Source: Caldilinea sp.
GTDB lineage: Bacteria; Chloroflexota; Anaerolineae; Caldilineales; Caldilineaceae
Length of the DNA stretch: 6,928 bases
Reading direction: 5' to 3'
Assembly (NCBI GenBank): GCA_026389955.1
Contig: JAPLGY010000048.1
Location: 1-6,928 of the forward strand
Part shown: positions 1 through 6,084 of the stretch, piece after piece
How positions within the stretch are numbered: position 1 is the first letter of the stretch
Layout: each line of letters opens with the position of its first letter
Position numbers and translations under genes: made by a program
The notes under the pieces: generated by a model
Databases searched by the model: none
What the model was told of the DNA's origin: nothing
What the model saw: only the letters and a program-made list of their open reading frames with translations

Positions 1-222
1 GTCGTCTTTCTGGTCGGCGCTCGACACCCTGGCGTAGAGGGCGATGCCGGCAGGTGCATCGATCTGCTCACGCACGATGACGGTGCCTGTTTCGGTCTGA
101 TAGGCGTCGAGCTTTCCCTCTTTCCACCAGCGCCATGCGGTCTTGCAGCTGATCCCCAGTTTCTCGGCGTATGCGCTCAGTTTTATGAGGAATTTGATGA
201 CATATATGGCTACATGTGTCAT
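1..222 (-). CDS. tnpA: IS607-family serine recombinase TnpA, N-terminal part, runs off left edge
   Basis: This open frame reads to the left edge with no stop (74 codons), so only the N-terminus is visible. From about residue 14 it reads KLSAYAEKLGISCKTAWRWW, a MerR-like helix-turn-helix typical of IS607 transposases. It is followed by GKLDAYQTETGTVIV and then ALYARVSSADQKDD. The YARVSS stretch is the start of the small serine-recombinase domain; the expected catalytic serine is at about residue 67. IS607 TnpA catalyses cut-and-paste of its element through a serine-DNA intermediate, usually with a tnpB (RNA-guided nuclease) gene downstream, which would lie to the left of this window. Family members usually start at the Met before KLSAYA; here that codon is ATA (184-186). 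I therefore use the in-frame ATG at 220-222, which adds 12 residues. I see no clear Shine-Dalgarno. The recombinase identity is firm; the start is uncertain. Confidence 0.86.
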   Translation of the reverse strand, partial: MTHVAIYVIKFLIKLSAYAEKLGISCKTAWRWWKEGKLDAYQTETGTVIVREQIDAPAGIALYARVSSADQKDD

Positions 223-228
223 CAAATT
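191..228. repeat. 12-bp-arm inverted repeat over the tnpA start
   Basis: AATTTGATGACA at 191-202 and TGTCATCAAATT at 217-228 are perfect reverse complements separated by 14 bases. The right arm contains the chosen tnpA start codon (220-222), and the area is much more AT-rich than its surroundings. The position suits an operator or a TnpA-binding site near the transposon end. That role is inferred; the repeat itself is directly visible. Confidence 0.75.
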
Positions 229-281
229 ATTTAAATTAATTCTACCCCTTTGTCTTTGCCGCGCACTTTGGGCTTTCAGAC
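223..281. other. Gap between brxL and tnpA, probable transposon end
   Basis: These 59 bases separate the brxL stop from the tnpA start. Base composition changes abruptly, with an AT-rich stretch at about 221-243 (TTTAAATAATTT on the minus strand) next to the GC-rich end of brxL. The outer end of the IS607-type element should fall in or near this interval. I cannot place the exact junction, because IS607 elements lack fixed terminal inverted repeats. No convincing rho-independent terminator for brxL is visible. Confidence 0.4.
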
Positions 282-2327
282 TTACTCGACCTTCAAATAC
301 GTCACCTCGAACGCCTTACACGCCCGGTACTGCTGCAGCCGGTTGGCAAATGCAAACGCGTCGTTCATCTCGTAGTGCTGGTAGATATCCAGCCCGCGGT
401 CCAGCAGAATTTTCCAGCCGTGGTCGGTGACGATGTGGCGAGCGTGGATCGTGTTGGTGGCGTCGAATTTCCAGGTCAACTGGATGCCGATGGCAGCTGC
501 TGCAGTCTGCATCTGCTCAAGAAATCCACGCTGCTGCTCCCCCTTGAATTCATCTTCGGCAGTGACCAGGTGAACGGCAATTTCTTCATCGTCTGCTTTC
601 TGCCGTGCAACCGTTTCCAGAAACTCCATGAAATTGCGCGCCTGGTAAAAGAGGCGAATGTACGGGTCGGTGACGACGATGTGCTGCGCGCCGCGCAGGT
701 AGGGGCCAAACAGTTGCTCGTAGGTGACGCCGCGCTGGTATTCCTGGAAGGTCAGATGCCTTGGCTGCGGCCCGTTGGCCAGGGATGGGGGCGACCCTGT
801 CGCAAGTCGCTCTGGCTGCACGACAGCATCCGCCGCTTCCATCTCCTCGGCGCTGGCTGAGCCGCCAGAATAGCGCGGGTACAATTCTTCCTCAAGGGTC
901 TTGACGGTCCGTTTGCTGCCGTCGCGACGCTGATAGCCAAAATGAACCTCAGCGTAGGTGGGGTCAATACGCATCAATTGGTCCTTCACGCGCCGGCGGC
1001 CTTCGATGGCGAACTTGAGCAGTTCCTCGATCTCTGCCACAGTCGCCTCACGGTGTGGATACAGAATCTTCATCAAACCAGAGAAGGTCTTCTGCACGCC
1101 GGTGCGGTCGCGGTCGGATAGATCAGCGAAAAGCTCGAAGTGGTCTCGGTAGAGATGCGAGAAGTCATGGTTGCGCAAATTGCGCAGAATCTCAGCAAGA
1201 TAGTCGACGACAAAACCATAGCCCGCGGAGAACATCTCGCCGCGAATGATGTCCACTTCCCAGCCTGGAATGTAGAAGTGCAGACGATCCAGAAAGGCCG
1301 AATCGTGGTATTGTTCCGGCAGGTCGTCGAAGAGATCGCTGTGTTTGAGCATGAACGGCAGCGTATGCTGCGTGTTGCCGACGAAGGTCATGGATGCCTC
1401 GGCGCCCAACGTCTCGATGCCGCGCGAGAAAGACTTGTTGGCCATGTAGTTCTTGAGGATATCGACCAGCGCCTTGTCGGCCCGCTTCTTCTTGCCGGCG
1501 AACTCGTCGAAGGCCACCACGTCCCAGTAGCAAACGAGACCTATACGACCGTTCGAGTTGTTGACAAAGAGTTTGGCTACGCTGACCTCGCCGCCCGAAA
1601 TCAGAATGCCGTGCGGCGAGAACTCGGAGTAGATGTGCGACTTGCCCGTGCCCTTGGGACCCAGTTCGATGAGGTTGTAGTTGCGTTCGCAGTAGGGAAT
1701 GAGGCGCACAAGTTGCATCAACTTGGCGCGCCGGCCAAAGAATTCTGGGTTGAAGCCAATGCTCTGGACGATCAGATCGATCCATTCGTCCGTCGTGAAT
1801 TCACGTCTCACCGCCAGATAGCCGTCGAGGTCGAAGCTGGAAAGTTGGATCGGCTTGACCGAGTCCAGAATCCACGGCACTGCGTTGCGGTCGTCAGAAT
1901 ATTCGTAGCTCAGGTCGGCAATGCACCAGACGCCGCCGACCAACAGCTTGGGATGGCGTTTGACGGTATCGGCGTCTACCAGCACCTGTTTGATCCCCAG
2001 ATTGCTGAAGGTCGCCTCATAGACATCGCGCTTTTCGTTGAGATCGACGCTCACCTTATCGATCACCTTGTGCCGCCCACGCTCACGAATCATGGAACGC
2101 ACCAGGCCCGCCTCGTTCCGATGCACATAGTGGCGCGCCAGAATCCCCTTGACCGTCTCGATGCCGGATTGAATGCTCTCTTCATCGGCAGTGGCGCAAT
2201 ACTGACCGAGCAAATACTCCAGCACGTAGGAGGGAACAATGGCATTGCCCTTGACCAGCTTGACCAGGTCTTTGCGTACAACCAGGCCGGCAAACTGCTG
2301 GGAGATTTTCGTGTCGAGTGGGTTCAT
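282..2327 (-). CDS. brxL: BREX protein BrxL (AAA+ ATPase) with an apparent MITD1-C-like C-terminal domain
   Basis: This 681-residue protein matches the BrxL family, the AAA+ ATPase encoded at the end of type 1 BREX operons. BrxL is reported to form DNA-binding rings and to be needed for phage restriction. The N-terminal region (about 1-200) is the BrxL-specific part. Walker A is GPKGTGKS (223-230), Walker B is VVAFDE (270-275), a sensor-1-like FVGNTQ is at 315-320, and an arginine-finger candidate FLDRLHFYIPG is at 345-355. The ATPase region ends near residue 485 and a Ser/Ala/Pro-rich linker follows (about 486-525). Residues about 527-681 resemble the phospholipase-D-fold domain at the C-terminus of MITD1: TYEQLFGPYLRGA, DPYIR (554-558), then IHARH, HGWKILLDRGLDIY. 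I see no Lon S16 Ser/Lys catalytic segment, although many BrxL proteins carry a Lon-like C-terminus. The ATG is preceded directly by heptamer repeats with no Shine-Dalgarno. BrxL identity is strong; the C-terminal domain assignment is from remembered motifs. Confidence 0.93.
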   Translation of the reverse strand: MNPLDTKISQQFAGLVVRKDLVKLVKGNAIVPSYVLEYLLGQYCATADEESIQSGIETVKGILARHYVHRNEAGLVRSMIRERGRHKVIDKVSVDLNEKRDVYEATFSNLGIKQVLVDADTVKRHPKLLVGGVWCIADLSYEYSDDRNAVPWILDSVKPIQLSSFDLDGYLAVRREFTTDEWIDLIVQSIGFNPEFFGRRAKLMQLVRLIPYCERNYNLIELGPKGTGKSHIYSEFSPHGILISGGEVSVAKLFVNNSNGRIGLVCYWDVVAFDEFAGKKKRADKALVDILKNYMANKSFSRGIETLGAEASMTFVGNTQHTLPFMLKHSDLFDDLPEQYHDSAFLDRLHFYIPGWEVDIIRGEMFSAGYGFVVDYLAEILRNLRNHDFSHLYRDHFELFADLSDRDRTGVQKTFSGLMKILYPHREATVAEIEELLKFAIEGRRRVKDQLMRIDPTYAEVHFGYQRRDGSKRTVKTLEEELYPRYSGGSASAEEMEAADAVVQPERLATGSPPSLANGPQPRHLTFQEYQRGVTYEQLFGPYLRGAQHIVVTDPYIRLFYQARNFMEFLETVARQKADDEEIAVHLVTAEDEFKGEQQRGFLEQMQTAAAAIGIQLTWKFDATNTIHARHIVTDHGWKILLDRGLDIYQHYEMNDAFAFANRLQQYRACKAFEVTYLKVE

Positions 2328-2366
2328 AGTGGTTAGTGGTCAGTGGTCAGTGGTTAGTGGTCGGTT
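2328..2366. repeat. Short heptamer array between brxL and the four-helix-bundle gene
   Basis: On the plus strand, AGTG (2328-2331) is followed by five heptamers: GTTAGTG, GTCAGTG, GTCAGTG, GTTAGTG and GTCGGTT (2332-2366). The array abuts the brxL start codon (2325-2327) and contains the stop codon of the upstream four-helix-bundle gene (2354-2356). It has the same orientation and unit type as the larger array at 2658-2902, so the small gene is bracketed by direct copies of the same repeat. Confidence 0.9.
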
Positions 2367-2653
2367 TCTTGTGCTTCGTCAATGTAGCCCAGGCGGCGTG
2401 AGAGCATGAGTTGAGTTTCTGTCTCCTGCAAAGAGCCGTAGGCGACGGCAAGAAACCGCTGGAATTCCTTGGCTGTGTTTCTGCCCTGGCCTTCGGCGAT
2501 ATTGGACGGTATGGATACGGCAGCGCGCCGGAGCTGATTGGTCAGCCCATAGGTTTCTTCACGTGGAAAACCCTTGGTGATCTGATAGACATTCACCACA
2601 AGATCCATCGCTTTCTGCCATACGATCAGTTCTTGGTAGCTTTTGAGTTTCAT
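2354..2653 (-). CDS. Four-helix-bundle protein (S23 / 23S rRNA intervening-sequence family), C-terminally short
   Basis: This 99-residue protein has the hallmarks of the four-helix-bundle family first described from intervening sequences in 23S rRNA genes. It opens with KSYQELIVWQKAMDLVVNVY (4-23), then FPREETYGLTNQLRRAA (29-45), the signature SIPSNIAEG (47-55) and EFQRFLAVAYGSLQETETQL (63-82). Members are usually about 115-125 residues and continue after RLGY through a fourth helix. Here the protein stops ten residues later (IDEAQETDH), where the frame runs into heptamer repeats that supply the TAA, so helix 4 looks lost. The ATG (2651-2653) also directly abuts heptamers. The biochemical function of such stand-alone proteins is unclear; relatives include the Avd accessory protein of diversity-generating retroelements. 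It is not a BREX core component and is probably a passenger. Confidence 0.85.
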   Translation of the reverse strand: MKLKSYQELIVWQKAMDLVVNVYQITKGFPREETYGLTNQLRRAAVSIPSNIAEGQGRNTAKEFQRFLAVAYGSLQETETQLMLSRRLGYIDEAQETDH

Positions 2654-2657
2654 AGTG

Positions 2658-2902
2658 GTCAGTGGTCAGTGGTCAGTTGTCAGTTGTCAGTTGTCGGTGG
2701 TCAGTTGTCAGTTGTCAGTTGTCAGTGATCAGTTGTCAGTGGTCAGTTGTCGGTGGTCAGTTGTCAGTGATCAGTTGTCAGTGGTCAATTGTCAGTTGTC
2801 AGTTGTCAGTGGTCAGTTGTCAGTTGTCAGTTGTCAGTGGTCAATTGTCGGTGATCAGTTGTCAGTGGTCAATTGTCAATTGTCAATTGTCAGTTGTCGG
2901 TG
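2658..2902 (+). repeat. Heptamer tandem array, 35 units
   Basis: Thirty-five uninterrupted 7-bp units are readable in phase on the plus strand. Most are GTCAGTT or GTCAGTG, with variants GTCGGTG, ATCAGTT and GTCAATT. The phase never slips. A further partial unit (AGTG, 2654-2657) abuts the start codon of the four-helix-bundle gene. The plus strand stays open over long stretches and translates as SVVSCQL/SVVSGQW-type 7-residue repeats, which I regard as non-coding. Similar heptamer arrays are known in cyanobacteria and other large bacterial genomes; the family name of this one is unknown to me. Confidence 0.95.
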
Positions 2903-2912
2903 AGATCGCGTG

Positions 2913-3031
2913 GTCAACTGCCCACTGCCCACTGACAACTAACCACTGACCACTGACAACTAACCACTGACCACTGACAACTAACCACTGACAACTAACC
3001 ACTGTCCACTGCCCACTGCTCACTGCCCACT
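2913..3031 (-). repeat. Heptamer tandem array in opposite orientation, 17 units
   Basis: Seventeen in-phase 7-bp units lie on the plus strand as GACCACT, GACAACT, AACCACT, GCCCACT and similar, which are reverse complements of the units in the neighbouring array. A 21-bp block (AACCACT, GACCACT, GACAACT) occurs twice in tandem at 2941-2982. The last unit (3025-3031) contains two bases of the pglZ stop codon. Only ten bases (2903-2912) separate it from the left array, so the two arrays can pair into one long imperfect hairpin, both as DNA and in a minus-strand transcript. Confidence 0.93.
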
Positions 3032-5281
3032 AAAAATCGAAATCGCTTGTAAACGACCGGCGCAGCGTGTAGCGGGCGGCTTTGTATTCTCGGTAGAACG
3101 CAGTGTCGGGCACCTGCTCCTCCAATTTCAAGAGCACGTCCTGATTGTTCGCCGCATCCGCCGCTTTGGTCAACACGAACTGGATCCGCAGTTCGCGCTC
3201 GCGAGCATTCTCGGCGGCGAAGTCAAAGGTCAGCGTGTGCTGATCCGATAGGAGCACGCCTGCCTCGGTGTAGATGCCGACGCGCAGCGTGCGCGGCTGG
3301 ATCTTCTCGGTCACCGGTTCAGTTTGGTAGAAGGCGACACTCAACTGGCCGGCGCTGATGATCGTCGATGAGCCGCGCAGGATATCCACCGCGACGACGC
3401 TCAGGTCGCTTTGTCGCTTCTTGTTGATCGACACGACCGGCACGATCACCTCTTGCAGCGCCGCTCCGCCGTGCACATAACGGCTGCCGGCCCCCTTGAC
3501 GCGCAGGCGATTGATGGATTTGGGCAACAGCAGTTCGGTGTCGCCCGCCAATCCCACCGCTTGGGCGTGGAAATGTTTGAAGCTGCTGGTCGCGTCCAAG
3601 CCCGTGCCCAGCACGAAGCGCCGGTTTCTGTTCGTGATTTTGGCGCCCGTGGCTTCCTGGCTGGCAAAGTCGCTTTCCTCCAGTTCCCGATGCTGGTACA
3701 AAAAGCCGTGGTCCGCTGTGACGATCATGTTGTTGGCGTTGGCGTTCGCCAGTTTCTTGACGATGCGCACCAGGTCATCCAGCGCATCGTCGGCAGCCTC
3801 GCAGACCCGCTCCTCGGTGTCGCGCTTGTCGCCCACTGCGTCGATGCGATTGTGGTAGACGTAGAGCACGTCGCACTCGCGCATGAGTGCCCGGCTCTCA
3901 TCCCGGCTCATGGCCAGCAGATCGTCGGCCTTGAGCGCCGTTGCCCGGCCTGGCAGCGCACGCTCCAGGATGGCCCCGCGATTCTCGATGCCCTGGGTAT
4001 TGGCGCCATCTGCCAGCACGGTGTCCACGCTGCCAGCGGCGATCTCCAGTGCGGTATGGGGCAACAGCGCCGCCATGCCCAACTGCGTGTACGAGGGCAG
4101 CACGGACAACAGCGCGTTGATTTCGGCATCGTAGCGGTCTTCACGGCGGATCAGGCCCAACAGTTCTTCGCCGATTTCGTAGCGCAGCGCGTCGGAGATG
4201 ATCACGGCCACTTTGTTCCCTTTGCGCAGGAAGGGACGCACATACTCAGTAAAGAAGGCGGTCTGCAGCTTGACCGGCGGCGCTTCCCAGCGGTCGCACG
4301 CATCGACAAACGGCTGCCAGCGGTCGTTGAGCGGCAGGAGATAATTGTTGCTGTAGATGTTCTCGATCTGCTTTTGCAGCGCGGCAAGCAGGGTGGGCTG
4401 GCCTGCCTTGGCCGCAAAGAAGATAAACTGGCGATAGAGTTGATCCACCCGATACCAGACTTCGACGTACTGGCGGATGCCTTCGGCCAGCGCTCGACGG
4501 CAAGGATGTCGGCGGCTTGGCCGGAGAGCGCCTCGAAGGCCGCATGATGGCGTACACTGTCCTTCCAACGCTTGAGAAAGACCAGCGCATCGGCGGTGAG
4601 CGGCGTCGCTTCGCCCAGAGCCAGGGCGTAGCAGCCTTTGAAGAGGCTGACGGCGAAGTCGAGTATACCAGGCGCAGCCGAAGCATAGCCGTAGCTGCGC
4701 TCTGCCTGTTCCCACAACAGCGCCCCCAGCCCACAGCGCCCCACCAGTTTGATCTTCTCATCCTTGCCCGCGGCCAGCTCGTCCAGCAGCGTCTCCAGGA
4801 TATCGTCGAGCCGCGGTTCGGCGCCGACGGCCACAGCCAATAGCTTCATGCGCACCTGGCGCGGGGTGTCGTCGGGCTTGAGCAGCGCTCTGAGCGTCTC
4901 ACGGCGGCGGTCGGATTGGAAGAACTCGGCATGGGGCGCCACCACCTCGGCGAACTCCTGACCCAGACCGAGTTCACTCAGCCAGAGCGCCGTTTGGTCA
5001 GCCCGGAAGACAGCGTGGGCAAGCTGCACGTCGAGCAGCCAGTTGTCGAGATCGGCTGGCGGCGGGCCGGCGCGGTAGAGCAAGAATTTACGGGTAGGTT
5101 CCTGGCGCAGGATGCGGTGCTTGACGCCGAACGCATTGTTCTCCAGTACGATCTTGTCGACGCCGGGCAACATCAGCGCGTCGAACTCGGCGCGCAGTTC
5201 CTGCTTGTCATCGTACCAGAAGACGATGCGGTGGCGGTCGAAAAGATGGGTGAGAGCTTGATAGAGTTCATTCATGGTCAT
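3030..5281 (-). CDS. pglZ: BREX-1 phosphatase PglZ, type A, split by a frameshift
   Basis: PglZ is the alkaline-phosphatase-fold core protein of BREX and is needed for both phage exclusion and host methylation. Joined across a frameshift, the product is about 750 residues. The N-terminal part (5281-4491) begins MTMNELYQALTHLFDRHRIV and is typical of type A. The C-terminal part (4490-3030) carries the metal-site motifs: ISDALRYE (Asp codon at about 4193), PSYTQLGMAALLP with a likely threonine nucleophile (about 4088), YVYHNRIDAVGD, VTADHGFLY (Asp-His at about 3713) and YVHGGAALQE (His at about 3473). All expected catalytic positions look intact. The ATG at 5281-5279 overlaps the TGA of the HNH gene (ATGA), which implies translational coupling; a second ATG lies at 5275. 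The stop TAG shares bases with the heptamer array. Because the frame breaks near 4490, the gene is either inactive or affected by a sequencing indel. Confidence 0.9.
4488..4495 (-). other. One-base frameshift in pglZ
   Basis: Upstream of this point the pglZ-like protein runs in one frame (to ADILAVER, with GTC at 4498-4496 and GAG at 4495-4493). Downstream it runs in another (LAEGIRQYVEVW, from CTG at 4490-4488). Inserting one base around 4490-4492 would join them. I see no slippery heptamer, and each frame turns into unrelated residues beyond the break, so programmed frameshifting is unlikely. Confidence 0.8.
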
Positions 5282-5565
5282 GCACCGGAGGATGCTCGCC
5301 AACGGGTATGAGTACTTTGCACAGGTTGACCACACCTGGTCTGTTCAGATGTAGCGCATCGACCGTTGCGCGCCCTGCGATTACATCCCCCACACGCATA
5401 AGCCAGATTGTCCAATGTTGTGACCCCGCCCTGGCTGAGGGGAATGATGTGCCCGCACCCGAAGGACTGGACGCCATGTCTGGCTGGGCTGCGACAATAC
5501 TCACAAACGCTGCCGGCACGCGCGGCCACCACCTGTCGTTGCGCGGGGGTAGGGAACTCAGCCAT
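5278..5565 (-). CDS. HNH endonuclease-like protein, C-terminus possibly frameshifted
   Basis: This 95-residue protein has an HNH nuclease core. A zinc-binding CEYC (21-24) is followed by GHIIPLSQGG (His39), LDNLAYACGGCN (Asn53; Cys58 and Cys61 as the second zinc pair) and an arginine-rich stretch. HNH domains nick or cut DNA using one metal ion. Relatives normally continue with a conserved tail ending roughly in NPR..W..HF. Here the in-frame tail is poor (CATSEQTRCGQPVQSTHTRW), while the overlapping frame (5519-5268) reads ATVDALHLNRPGVVNL at the matching place. One or more small indels after residue about 66 may have scrambled the tail. The start overlaps the end of the upstream gene by 8 bases, and the stop forms ATGA with pglZ. 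No Shine-Dalgarno is apparent, so translation probably depends on coupling. I infer a passenger nuclease gene, not a BREX core gene. Confidence 0.8.
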   Translation of the reverse strand: MAEFPTPAQRQVVAARAGSVCEYCRSPARHGVQSFGCGHIIPLSQGGVTTLDNLAYACGGCNRRARNGRCATSEQTRCGQPVQSTHTRWRASSGA

Positions 5566-5956
5566 AGGTAAACGGTTTGAGCTGGAGACTCGCCATCAAC
5601 TCATCTACGGATATTTGGCGGATGTTGGCTAACTCCACCAGATAACCCAGACGCCGGGCGTTCAGCAGTTCAATCTCGTCAACCAGCGTCATGAGTTCAG
5701 CCTGCTCCTGGTCCGACAGACCTCCCGCACGCTGCTTTTTCGTGAGTTTAGCACAACGTCGCTGCGTTGCAGGCGGCACAATGCCCTGGTTGATTTTGAG
5801 GAGGAGGCCGGTCTCTGCTTGCGTGAGGCTGGGCGCCCGACGCTGCGCGCACAGCCAGGCCGCGTGCTGCGCGAGTTCGGTCAGTTCTTCAGCATTTAGC
5901 TGCTGCAAGCTACTTAGCAAGGTATCAAATGGCAATTCGAGTTGGATTGTGCTCAT
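5558..5956 (-). CDS. Hypothetical protein paired with the HNH nuclease
   Basis: This 132-residue soluble protein has no signal peptide or membrane segment. It is rich in Leu, Gln, Glu and Ala and looks mostly helical: LLSSLQQLNAEELTELAQHA (13-32), then TGLLLKINQG, ATQRRCAKLTKKQRAGGLSD and EQAELMTLVDEIELLNARR, probably a coiled-coil or helical bundle. I remember proteins of this design (KINQG, then a Leu/Glu-rich C-terminal helix) encoded just before HNH nucleases in cyanobacteria and Chloroflexota, but I know no assigned function. Its stop overlaps the HNH start by 8 bases, which supports a two-gene unit. A GGAG (plus-strand 5968-5971) lies 11 bases before the ATG, so this is the likely ribosome entry point for the HNH-pglZ series. 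An immunity or partner role for the nuclease is only a guess. Confidence 0.78.
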   Translation of the reverse strand: MSTIQLELPFDTLLSSLQQLNAEELTELAQHAAWLCAQRRAPSLTQAETGLLLKINQGIVPPATQRRCAKLTKKQRAGGLSDQEQAELMTLVDEIELLNARRLGYLVELANIRQISVDELMASLQLKPFTYG

Positions 5957-6084
5957 AGGTTAGATCACTCCGTAGATTCACCGGATCATACCTGGCTGAT
6001 CCAGGCGAAACAGGTTCACATATAATGGATTCAGACGGCGGCACGCGTCTGAATATCAAATCGATTCGCCCACAAAGATAGAAT
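5957..6084 (-). promoter_or_regulatory. Intergenic gap, possible promoter/operator region
   Basis: This is the only sizeable gap on the right side of the window (128 bases) and is the natural place for a promoter of the downstream minus-strand genes. It contains an inverted repeat (6029-6054), a small stem (5991-5995 with 6001-6005) and a GGAG near the next start. I find no convincing pair of -35 and -10 boxes on the minus strand. A plus-strand TATAAT at 6021-6026 has no good -35. Confidence 0.3.
6029..6054. repeat. 9-bp-arm inverted repeat, candidate operator
   Basis: ATTCAGACG (6029-6037) and CGTCTGAAT (6046-6054) are perfect reverse complements with an 8-base spacer. It lies about 30 bases past the peptidase stop codon. 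No T-run follows on the minus strand (the next bases are CCATTATATG), so it does not look like an intrinsic terminator. An operator, or an mRNA stem between the two genes, is plausible. Confidence 0.6.

Noticed and set aside
1140..2336. A 398-codon open frame on the plus strand opposite brxL
   Set aside because: It is the antisense shadow of a well-recognised brxL frame in GC-rich DNA; its translation resembles no family I know.
2411..2949. Plus-strand open frames rich in SVVSCQL/SVVSGQW repeats
   Set aside because: They are a by-product of 7-bp units read as 21-bp periods without stops, with no credible start region; such translations are well-known false proteins.
2658..3031. CRISPR array
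   Set aside because: The units are 7-bp tandem copies with no unique spacers and no 23-40 bp repeats, so this is a simple tandem repeat tract.
4485..4500. Programmed ribosomal frameshift in pglZ
   Set aside because: There is no slippery heptamer or nearby stimulatory stem that I can see, and PglZ is not known to use recoding.
3411..4547. A 378-codon open frame on the plus strand opposite pglZ
   Set aside because: It is an antisense shadow of pglZ. The minus strand carries all the conserved phosphatase motifs.
5991..6005. CCTGG/CCAGG small stem as a terminator
   Set aside because: The arms are only five bases with no T-run, which is expected by chance in this composition.
6021..6026. Plus-strand TATAAT as a promoter -10 box
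   Set aside because: There is no matching -35 at the right spacing, and no plus-strand gene lies downstream.
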